Assembly: GCA_021014325.1 (NCBI GenBank)
Contig: CM037473.1
Coordinates: 3,300,501-3,364,500, forward strand
Reading direction: 5' to 3'
Length of the DNA: 64,000 nt
DNA from: Plazaster borealis
Lineage: Eukaryota > Echinodermata > Asteroidea > Forcipulatida > Labidiasteridae
Of this stretch, positions 29,001 through 41,000 are shown in pieces. Numbering within the stretch: position 1 is the first letter of the stretch; the number at the start of each line of letters is the position of its first letter. Made by a program: the position numbers and the translations under genes. The notes under the pieces are model-generated. The model was not told the DNA's origin. It searched no databases and saw only the letters and a program-made list of their open reading frames with translations.

Positions 29001-32000
29001 AGCACTATGATTCATCATAAGATGAGTTATTGTGACATGACATCACTCTTTGCTAAGCAACTGCGATGGATTTGCAGTTACGATCAATCTTAACTCTTTG
29101 TAAAATCGGCCCCAGGGGTGTCGGAACATAGGGGTGTAACCATCAGTTCTTAGGTCTAAGACCAGGCCCTACTCTCTTTGCCTGTGTGGCACCAGCATGT
29201 CTGGCAGAGCAATTAACTACAGCCCTGGGGCTATGGTCAGTGGTAGTGGATGGATAGGGTTCCATCCCAGTTGAATGGTTTGTTTATAGCACCACCACCA
29301 GTCCATGCCAAGATCCCCCCAAGGGAAGTTGGTTTTTAAGTTAATGTTTTCTTTATTCTATTATATTATTATGTCCTTTCTTTGTTTTTAGTTGGTTGTA
29401 AAAGGACTGTAAATTACTCTCGACTACTAGTTCTGGAGTATAGGTTGATGGATTTTATGATTGTAGAGACACAGCTTGGAATAATGGCCTACCTCCATGC
29501 CTTGACCTTGTTTTTATTGTTAACCTGTTAACCTGTAAATAGTGGAAGTGACGTGGCCGAGCGGTTAAGAGCACCGAATTCAAACTCTGGTGTTTCTGAT
29601 CAGCAGAGTGTGCGTTCGAATCCCCAGCCGTGACACTTGTGTCCTTAAGCAAGACACTTAACCATTGCTTCGTCCTTCGGATGGGACGTAAAGCCGTTGG
29701 TCCCATGTGTTGTGTAACGCATGTAAAAGAACCCAGTGCACTTATCAAAAAGAGAAGGGGTTCGCCCCAGTGTTCCTGGTTGTGGCTGCTGAATGCGCCG
29801 TAGCACCTTGTAAAAAACATTATAAGGTGCTACATAATTGGGTCTCATAATTCATAACTTCAATAACCCATCTTTTTGTCTTAGTGTTATACTAAGCGCC
29901 TTAAGTACCTTGTTTGGTAGATACGTGCGCTATATGACTTTGATATTATTATTATTATTATTATTATTATTCTGGATGACTGTAATAGTGAGTAAACACA
30001 CAATAAACATCAATTAACTAAAGTGGTTATTCTCATCCGTTTCTTTCGGATTTATTATTATAATGTGACAAGTAAGAAGTGTTACATAAAGACAGTTGTT
30101 GAAATCGAATGACGTCATGTTTCAAATTTTGCTTTGACAGTGGCTTATCTGGCAGGTATACCCAAAATTTACTCCTGGGTGTAGAGAAGCGGTTGGGCGG
30201 TTGGGTTGGTATAGTGGTATCTTTCCTCACCTTCCACCTCTAGGACCCCGGTTCGAATCCCACCGGGGGCACTATGTGGATTGGGTTTTCAGTCCCTACC
30301 CAACTGCGTGGGTTTTCCCTGGAGTATTTCTCTGGGGTTTTCCTCCCACATCTAAAACTGAATTTCCTTCTTTGTCTTCTCTCCATTGGGTTCTTGGCTA
30401 GTATACAATGGTATAGTGATTATTAAGTTCGCTTTCTGAGAATCCTTGGCTTCACAACCAGAATAAATGAAATGAAATGGCCTGAAATGAAATGAAGCAA
30501 TTACATGTAGAGTTAAGTGTCAGGACCTGGATTTGAACCCGCATCCAATGTCTTAGCCACCAGGGCACAATTTCATAGAGCTGCTTAAACACAAAAGCTA
30601 ACTAAGCACAACCAAATTTGTCTCACCAGAATAAGATTACCAGCCAAACATGTCTCATGTAACATCTGTGACTGGTATCCTGCTCGTTTGTGCTAAGCAG
30701 AAAATTGTTGAGCGATATTTTCTGCTTAAAGGGTCTTTATACGTTTGGTAATGACTCTGAAAATTAATGGCAATAAAAACTTACTTGGTAAGAAGTACAC
30801 AGCAGCTTTGGATAGTATAATAATGCATTTTGAGAAACATTTCACTTCGAAGTACTGCAGTTATTGAAAACTATATCACCTATTATCCCCAAACTTTGAA
30901 TCTGAGAAGTGTTACTGCTCTCAGAGTGTGTATTCCAATAGCAGATTATTCTTCCTGCATGGACAAACCACTCCAGATTTTCGACAATATCTCAAAAACG
31001 CTACCACCTTTTGAAATGAAATTTGTACAGGTTAGTTTTATGGTATCTACAACTATAGGATTGAAACAATTGGGTTCCAATAGACTGTGCAAGTCTTGTG
31101 CGTATTTGAACATTGGGACCCGTTAAAGCGCGTGAGTTTGTTTCCTTCACGCGTTAAAGCAATGTGCGTGGGACCATAGCAGTCCCAAAAATGTTCGAAT
31201 GCGCGCGAGACTTGCACAGTCTATTACCGAACGTGTACAATCCCTTTAAGCAGCTCTATAAAATTGGGGCCTTAACTTGATTCTGGTACTCTGGTGCGCT
31301 CTTAACCATATCGGCCATGTAACGCCATTGTTTTAACTCTATGGTTTTAACCACGATCTTTTGTCATTAACATCGTCAGGAGGATACAGCACCCAAGATG
31401 AAGAGAGCGGCGACTAAGAAGCGACACATAACAGTCCCGATGGCCGAGATCAAGCCGTGCAATATATATTCATCAGCTGCTAACAGCATTGTCTTACCTT
31501 CATTGGATGGTCTACAGGATTCTGGTGAGGATCTATCATGTAGCAAGCTTAAAGATTTTTATTTTCAACTTTCTGAGGTAGTGAGGAGCAAAGTTCTTTG
31601 TTCTGTAATAATAATAATAATAATAGTGGCTTCTTATATAGCGCACATATCCGTCACTCAGTGACGCTCAAGGCGCTTTTAACGTTCATTATTTTCCTGC
31701 AAGGTGTTGTGGAGCTACGTTTGGAAGTATGAGACCAAGTCCTTTACATAGCACCATGTAATGGTTTCGCTTAACGTCCCATCCGAAGGACGAACCATGT
31801 GGTTAAGTGTCTTGCTTAAGGACACAAGTGTCACGACTGGGATTCGAACCCACACTCTGCTGATCAGAAACACCAGAGCTTGAGTTCAGTGTTCTTATCC
31901 GCTCGGCCACGACACTCCACAGTGCTAGGGTTTTGCATCTACGTTTATTTTTCTGAAACTGTTAAACGGAACTTGTGTCTTCTAGTTCACCGTTTGACAG

Positions 32001-35000
32001 TTTCTACAAATTCCAATCAGAACTTTGAGCCGACCTGCAAAATAAAAGAAGCAGATGTCAACACACTTTCCAGTATTAAAAGTAGAACACTATACCCGGA
32101 TTTTTACATTCACAAAACTAAAAACCACAGTGGGGCAGGTACAAAGTAAAATGTGTAAAAAATTGTAGGGATTGAAAATAATGTATTACAAATTGTAAAA
32201 ATGGTTAAGTGTCATGCTCTAGGACGCAAGCGTCGACACCCCGGGACAAATTTCATGAAGCCTATAAGCACAAAAACTTGCTATTGCTAAGCAAAGAAAA
32301 ATCTAGCTTAGCAGAAACTGGTTCCCAGCCAAAAATCCGTACAGTTTACACTGTTGCTACTGGTGCCCCACTCATTTTTTGCTTAGCAAAGAAATTAGCT
32401 AAGGACACAAACCCACACTCACACTCGTCCGATCAGAAACACCTGAACTTGAGTTCTCTGCGGTCATAACCAATGCGGCGATAGTACGACCTTGTTGCAT
32501 GGAAGTTTGAACCAATCACACATTTGCAAATCTAAAACATCCGGGCATATTCCAAGATTGATTTACGACCCTTGTTGTTAAGAACACAAGATTTCTGATA
32601 CCTACCGTCAATGTAACATTTGCTATTTTATTTTGTTTTATTTAGCAAGGGTAGCCCCGTCAGTTTTCAATGACTTGTTCTCCCTGGCACCCCTTGAATC
32701 TAAATTGCTCTACAGCATTTGGTGAACGCGTTGTTTTCAGGAATGAGAAATTTCAGACATTTTTTTTATGTCTGCCTGGTGAAAAAAAGTTAGGTTTTTT
32801 TCTCCATTGATGATGATAGATGGCCCACAGACCTGATGCCAGTAGTTTTGGTGTCAGGGGCCAGTAAACTTTTGACCGGACAAGGTTGGCGATCTTGTGT
32901 TTTTTAATTGAATATTAACGAAGAATAATACATGTACCTCACTGTGTAACATCTTGAACAAAAAATAATATCAATTGTTGACTTTGAGTCTGAGAAAATA
33001 CCTTTTAATGCTACTGAGTAATGACATAATGATACCCATCAAGACAAATGAGACCAATATTCTCTTACATGTCTTAGCGCTTAAATGCATGTTAAACTGG
33101 GTCAGGACATTTTTTCTTATTTTGATTCTGGTCTTGAAAAAGGAATTCTGGTCAAGTAAACATGGTCTTGTGGATTGTTCCCCCCAAATTCAAGCCCTGC
33201 AGGGGTTACCAAAACGTGGAAATGTCATTCAATGTACCTCCTAAAATTTGGATTCTCATTTGTGGCGTGTCGTGGCCGAGCGGATAAGAACACCAAACTC
33301 AAGCTCTGGTGTTTCTGATCAGCAGAGTGTGGGTTCGAATCCCAGTCGTGACACTTGTGTCCTTAAGCAAGACACTTAACCAGATGCTTCGTCCTTCGGA
33401 TGGGACGTTAAGCCGTAGGTCCCGTGTGTTGTGTAATGCACGTAAAAGAACCCAGTGCACTTATCGTAAAGAGAAGGGGTTCGCCCCGGTGTTCCTTGTT
33501 TGATTGGCTGCATATTGCGCCACAGCACCTTGTAAACCATTACATGGTGCTATGCAAAGGAATAGGTCTCATACTTCAACATGTAACTCCACTTACCTTG
33601 TAGAAAAAATACTGAGCGCTTTGAGACACCCATCGGGAGTATAAAGCGCTATATAAGAACTGCGTATTATTATTATTATTATTCTTGTTTCGGACCTTTT
33701 TGTTGACAATAACTCTCACCCTTGTGTTGTTGATCTTCTTTTTGCAGATGAAGAAGAATTATGTACTTATACACTGCAAAACAAAAAGAAGAAAAGGATG
33801 AGCAAGAGGACTAAGAGTCCAAGCCAAGGCATCTACTTTGACTCTGATGACGATGATGTTCGTTGCTTTGGAGAAAGGTACAACAACATTGATGCCTGAA
33901 AACCATGGCAACAAAAAGCTTAATGAAATGGCAGATGTCATTGTTTATTTGTTTTTTATTTTGGCTATTTCAATCAGAAAACTACTTTTATTGGTCTTTA
34001 ACTAGTGCGACATTAGGGCTCGACAGCTCAGTTGGTAAAACACCGGCACGTTAATCAGGAGGTCGCAGGTTCAAGTCCCGCTTTAGTAAATTTTTTAATT
34101 GTTTTTATGAGAAATCGCCTAACATCACAAGGCCAAAAGGCCACCTCAAGGTGAGGGCTTCACTTAACTGATTTGGGCTATCGACCCAAATCAACTGTCA
34201 CCAGGGGAACATTGCCACCTACTTCTGTGGCTGAAACAGGGTTACCCCCTTCACAGTCCGTAAGGATGTAGGCATGGGTATCATCGTGGCGTGTGGTGGC
34301 CAAGCGGATAAGAACACCGAACTCAAGCTCTGGTGTTTCTGATCAGCAGTGTGGGTTCGAATCCCAGTCGTGACACTTGTGTCCTTAAGCAAGACACCTA
34401 ACCACATGCTTCGATCTTCGGATGGGACGTTAAGCCGTAGGTCCGGTGTGTTGTGTAATGCACGTAAAAGAACCCAGTGCACTTATCGTAAAGAGAAGGG
34501 GTTCGCCCCGGTGTTCCTTGTTTGATTGGCTGCATATTGCGCCACAGCACCTTGCAAACCATTACATGGTGCTATGCAAAGGAATAGGTCTCATACTTCA
34601 ACACGTAACTCCACTTACCGTGTAGGAAAAATACTGAGCGCTTTGAGACACCCATTGGGAGTATAAAGCGCTTTATAAGAACTGCGTATTATTATTATTA
34701 TCCACTAGGAGCCTGGCTGCTGGTAGGGCAGAATGCACTACCTTCCAAACTTGTTGTCTTTGTTCAACCCCAAATTATGTGAATTTTTAATGATGTTTTT
34801 ACTGTTGACCCCAGCCTCTGTAGGTAAACGTCTTTTGATGAAAGTTTATTCCTTAAAGACACTGTCCGATTTTTGGGCCGATTTGACCTGAAAATTTAGA
34901 TTTGCCATGCAATTTTAAATGAAAAAAAATTAAAATAAAAAACAAAATATATAAAAATGTAGAACTAAGATTTTAAAAAATAGTTAAAATCTTAATCATT

Positions 35001-38000
35001 TTATTTAGTTTTCATTGTAATGATGTTGATTTTTTTCTAAATGTTATTGTATTTGGCAAGGACTCCTACTAAGACGACAACTTCTTACAGGTCTGTTGAT
35101 TCACCGTGTTCTCCTCCACCACCTCCTGATCTAGCTGGTCCTATGAACAGGCCATCAACACACGACAGTTTAACCTCTCATTTACTCAGGTAAATATCAA
35201 CATTGGCGTGTCGTGGCCGAGCTGTTAAGAGCACTCAAGTTCTGGTGTTTCTGATCAGCAGAGTGTGGGTTCAAGTCCCGGTCGAGGCACTTGTGTCCTT
35301 GAGCCAGATGTTTTACCATAATTGCTTTGTCCTTTATTGGGACATTAAGCCGTAGGTCCCATGTACTAGGATTGGTAGTGCACGTAAAAGAACCCAGAAC
35401 ACTTATTGTGGAAGAGTAGGGGTTAACCCTGGTGTTTCTGGTTAACATAGCAAGCACCCTTGTTTACAGGTTTCCTCAGGCTAGCGAGCTACAGTGATTA
35501 AGTTCACTTCTGAGGTATCCTTGGTTTCATTGTATAATAACATCAGATTACGTAGAATCTTTGACAACACCTTCACTCAAGAAGTATATGGGACCTACGC
35601 CTTAAAGGTATCGTACATGTTTGATAATGACTCAAAACAAATATTAGCATAAAAACTTACTTGGTAACAAGCAACAGAGAGCTGTTGATAGTATAAAACA
35701 TTGTAGGAAACGACTCCCTCTGAAGTAATGTAGTTTTTGAGAAAGAGGTAATTTCTCACTAAAATAATAAAAACTTCTTGCAAGAAGTTTTTATTCCTGT
35801 CTGAAAGCACACAAATTTGTACAACAAGGGTGTTTTTTCTTTCATCGTTTTCTTGCAACTTCGATGACCAATTGAGCCCAAATTTTCACAGGCTTGTTAT
35901 TTTATGCATATGTTGGGATACACCAAGTGAGAACAGTGGTCTTTGACAATTTCCAAACGTGTTCAGTGCCTTTAATGTCCCATCCAATGGACACAGCAAT
36001 TGTGGTGAAGTATCTTGCTCAAGGACACAAGTGCCACGACCGGGACTCGAACCCGCACTCTGCTGGTTGTAGGTTGTATGGCTTCTGAATGGCAGCCCTG
36101 AACAAAGATATTGACAAAATAGAAAGACCGCCAACATTAGGGCTAGAAGGCTCAGTTGGTAGAGCGCCGGCATGTTAATCCAGAGGTCGCAGGTTCAAGT
36201 CCCGCTCTAGTCTTTGTTCAACTCAAATTAGTAAAAAAGTGAGCATTACAGACAAAGCGAACCACTCAGCAATGAAAGACAATGGTTAAATACAAATTTA
36301 TTTCAATATTACAGTTTGTCTCAAAAGAATTATAATATACTTAAAGTTGCATACATTTTTCCATGCGGAATGCATTATTTTTCCGTTCACACTGATGGTA
36401 CTATTTTGTTTCCCCCGTGTATCAGGAAAATCAACGTCACCCTAACCAATGTAAGATGCGTCCAGAACGAGTTCTCCTCAGATGACGCCTTTTCTCCGAT
36501 CGCCAGGACACCCGGAGGATCGCTGTCGGTGATCGACATCGATGCACCACAACCCGCACGCACCAGGAACTCCATAACGGTCAAAGTGCGATCGAAATTG
36601 GGTCTTCATCGTTTTCAGCTTGCCATGGTAAGGATTCGCATCAGTTCCTCAAAAATTGGTCACCAGCTCTGATGGATTATATATATATATTTTATAAATA
36701 TTCACGGACACAGAATTAGAGGCCTGATAAATCCGTTTTTAAAAACGTTTATGGGAGGCTTTCAGCGGACATTGCCAAACAAATTTTTTGGTCCAAGGTT
36801 AACAGCGGGTGTTGTTTTATTACGTTCGGACATTCCATTGTGTCACGTGCACCTTGCATGTTGCGCTTTGTTTGCCAGTTACAAAAGGTACTGGAATTCA
36901 TGCTCAAAATCTCCCTTTTACAGGGGGTTATTGTAATAATCCCCAATTCCAGACCTTTGAACCTGTGCTTTGTATGAGAACAGTTGTTGTCTATGTACTT
37001 GGTTAAGTCATGAATTCATTGTTGCAACGATATTCTCACCAACAACATTTGGAAATTCAGGAAAAGTAATCCCGCAGGTGGCCATTGAACAATTTCGGCG
37101 GGAAGTGGTTGAACTGATGTTTGATAATCACTGTCTACTCGGTCCTTTCTGAGTTATGTGGGGGGAAAAATTCACTGGCTGCTTTGATGGGATTGGAGTC
37201 TAAAACCCAGGCATGATATTCTTCCTACTTTATTCTGATTTCCGGTTTTTGGGGTGGCCCTCAGAAAAATCAGTAACATTTTTATTAAATAGCCTCAAAA
37301 ACTATTAAATCCTATACCACATCTTAATGTAGTTCAACCCTTCTACTTAATAAAATGTTCCTACTTTTTTCCAAGGGCCAAATATCATGCGTGCTAAGAG
37401 ACCCCACCTTTTTGGAAATGCCGTATTTTTTATTAATTAATGTTAGTGATTGTGTAACGTGTTAGTTTACATTTTCTGTTTAAACCCCGTTTTGCATTAG
37501 AAGTTCACTTGCGAGCATGCAGGTCGTGAATACAGCAAATGTTTGGTTGCAATTTCCTGTCCTTTGTGTTTCAGTTAATCATCCTGTTGCTATAAGTCAT
37601 GCGTGGGGCAGCATGCTTCCAAGCAACAGTAATTGAGTTTACTTTTGTTGTCCCTGACCCGCATAATTTGTCGTTGTTTTTCCCATGTGTGGTTCTCCAC
37701 TTGTTTGTTGGTTTTGTTCCCCTCCTGCATGCTCCATCCTCACTCGCTCAATCTGTTTTGGTCCCTAGATGTCTTTTTTCTTTGCCTTTACTATTTGTTT
37801 CTATTATTTACTTTACTTTATTTCTTTTGTCTCCGCCTTTTCATTACTTGTAATTATTTATCTAGGGCTTACTTACTTATGTTTATGTTTACTGTTGTTT
37901 ACATTTTTGTTTTTTGTTTGGTTTACCATTTGTTCATCTTCATGTACTTGTTTCTCTGTAATTTTTGTATGGTTTGTCTTGGTCAAATAAATAATAATAA

Positions 38001-41000
38001 TAATACAAAATAACCTTCACAGACTGACTGCTTCAGCGCAGTGATTGCAGACATAGCAGACATTGAGGGGGCCAGGAAGGACTGTGTCAAGCTGACGAGG
38101 GCTGGACACGACAAGGAAATCACTGAGTCCGACACACCGCAGTCTATTAATCTACACATCGCCGATATCATCGGTAAGAACCTAATAACATCAAACTGCT
38201 TACCAAGGTTTTAGCCAGGATTTGGTAAAAGGGTGTCTAAATTTGTCTAAAAAAAACATAATGAACAAGCACAAAATCACTTGAATCAGTTCGGAGAAAG
38301 TTAAAGGAACATTACAGAATTGGTTTTTGCTAACAAAACAGTTGCTGGCAGTGTAAGCATTTTATATAATCCACCACATACATAAACTGACAAACCTGTA
38401 GACCTGGGTCACGAGAAAATAGTGAAAAACCGATTACACATTTGCATGTGTTATACAATGCACGAATAAAACGCTCATGAGCGATAAACTCCAATCGGAA
38501 ATTAGTTTTATTTATTTCTCTTCAAATATGGCATTTCAGACAGAAATATTTCTAGGGATGTTTTCTACTATCATCATCATTAGACCGTGTAAGTTTTATG
38601 TAAATCTGTGATCTTAAAGAAAATTTTAATTACCAGTTCTGTAACGTTCCTTTAACACTTTATTTGATGAATTTGTTTTTCTTCTCACTCCTAGATTGTC
38701 TGATAGTTGATCCTCCGAGTCTCCCCGAATCCCAAGAGACTGTTGAAGTCACCCTGCAAGGAATGGAGAAAAACTCCAGCATGACCAGGATAACCTTATG
38801 GGTAAGATGAACTCCCGAGTCTCAGGAATTCCAATTTGAAGGGATCGTATACGTTTGATAATTGGAACCCACTGTTTTTTGTTCAATCCTATACAGTTGT
38901 AGATATATACCATAAAACTAACCTGTGAAAATTTCATTTCAAAAGGTGGTAGCGTTTTTGAGATATTGCCGAAAATCTGGAGTGGTTATGTCCACGCAGG
39001 AAGAATAATCTGCAATTGGAAATGCTCTCTGAGAAACGTTACTGCAGTAACACTTCTGAGATTTAAATTTTCAGGGATAAAAAGTGATATCTTTTTCCAT
39101 AACCGCAGTACTTCAAAGTGAAAAGTTTCTCAAAATGCATTATAATATCCAAAGCTGCTGTACTTCTTACCAAGTAAGTTTTTATTGCCATTAATTTTCA
39201 GAGTCATTACCAAACGTATACAGACCCTTTAAACGGTAACTTGTTTCAGTTCAGTTACAGTTTCAGTATATTGGTCCCACCATGGAGGAAAATTTCCCTG
39301 CATACATGCCATAAACACAAATCAATTACACACAAACAAAAATATGCTGAATATAAATTAGATCAATTTAACAACCATCTCAGCAGAAAGTAATTTAACG
39401 TCTGGGCTGATCATTGAGGAGACGGACAGCGTTTGGTATGAAGGAGTTGAGGTATCTGTTTGTTTTGCATCGAAGTGACTGCCATCTCCTACCACTCTTT
39501 TGTCTGATGAAACAAAAGATTTGTGGATGGTGGATGGTACTTTTGATCGCTTCTACTTTAGATAGAACCCTTTTTTTACAAGTTTCATCCAGGGCTCAAT
39601 TTCATAGAGCTGCTTAAGCACAAAAAGTAGCTAAGCACAACAAAATTATGCTTACCGGAATAAGGTTACCAACCAAAATACCATGTCCCATGCACCATTT
39701 CTGACTGGTATCCTGCTAATTTTTGCTAAGCACAAAACTTGTAAGCAAAATTGTCTGCTTAAAGGCACTGAACACGTTTGGAAATTGTCAAAGACCAGTG
39801 TTCTCACTTGGTGTATCCCAACATATGCATGAAATAACAAGCCTGTGAAAATTTGGGCTCAAATGGTTATCGAAGTTGCAAGAAAATGATGAAAGAAAAA
39901 ACACCCTTGTTGTACAAATTTGTGTGCTTTCAGATAGGAATAAAAACTTCTTGCAAGAAGTTTTTATTATTTTAGTGAGAAATTACCTCTTTCTCAAAAA
40001 CTACGGTACTTCAGAGGGAGTCGTTTCCTACAATGTTTTATACTAGCAACAGCTCTCCGTTGCTTGTTACCAAGTAAGTTTTTATGCTAATATTTGTTTT
40101 GAGTCATTACCAAACGTGTACAATACCTTTAAGCAGCTCAACATAGCGCTGCTTAACGGTAAGCAAATGTACCTGCCAACTATAGCAGAAAAATTTGCTT
40201 GTTTATAAGCGTATTTCACAGGTTAGCATGAAAAATAGGCGGCCATCTTGCGCATTCACCATGGATTTGCATTGTTATGTCATTCATTTTATACAGTAAG
40301 CACCGGAAGGTTAGCATGCCTTTTCGTGTGCTTACGGTTAGCAGTGCTATGAAATGGAACTCGCTCAGTAAGCACAAAATCGGCCGTTAAGCAGCTGTAT
40401 GAAATTTGGACCTGGTCTTTGTCTAGCCCTAGGATTTTTGATGCTTTCACAACCCTTTTCATTTTATCTGTATTTTGTATTCTTGCTCCATTGTACCCAA
40501 ACCACACAGTCATGAGTAAGAGCACTTTCAACAACAGATGAGTAAAATAGAAATAAAATTAATAATAATAATAATAATAGGCATTTGTAATGCGCCAAAT
40601 CAATGTAAAGAGATGTTCAAGGCGCAGAGAAGCAGAGACAATGCAAACAAAACAATACATGTACAAAATATATCCAGTGAAAAGAAAACCAAATAACAAT
40701 GTCTACGTGAAAATGATTAAATTTACGCAAAAATAATGCATTAACCGATTACCCTTTGTGATGAGCATTGAGCAATGGTTACTCCAATTCAACTGACTGT
40801 CAATCGGTGATCAAGCAAGTCATTGTACCAAGACATTACTCAAATCTTACTCGCAAGTGGCCTAATGCCTGGATGTACTTGTGGTGAAGTCCCATTACAA
40901 ATTTACATTTCCTCACTGAAGTGGCTTTTGCCAGTGGAAAAATTGCCATGCCCAGTCATCCAATTTCTTTGCTTCTACATGTGTGTCGTGGCCGAGCGGA

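Larger units (their letters stand above)
30566..31272. mobile_element. Foldback F carrying a nested M2 and P element
   Basis: Family F flanks at 30566-30729 (CAATTTCATAGAGCTGC) and 31246-31272 (GCAGCTCTATAAAATTG) are separated at a TTAA by the M2 element, which itself contains palindromic element P. Three layers are readable. Confidence 0.8.

Noticed and set aside
36387..36584. Minus-strand frame opposite NFATC2IP exon 5
   Set aside because: Shadow of the real exon on the plus strand; no splice sites or homology.
37633..38013. 126-codon Leu/Phe/Cys-rich frame resembling membrane segments
   Set aside because: T-rich retroelement-like 3' region translated by chance; it runs into the AAT tail.
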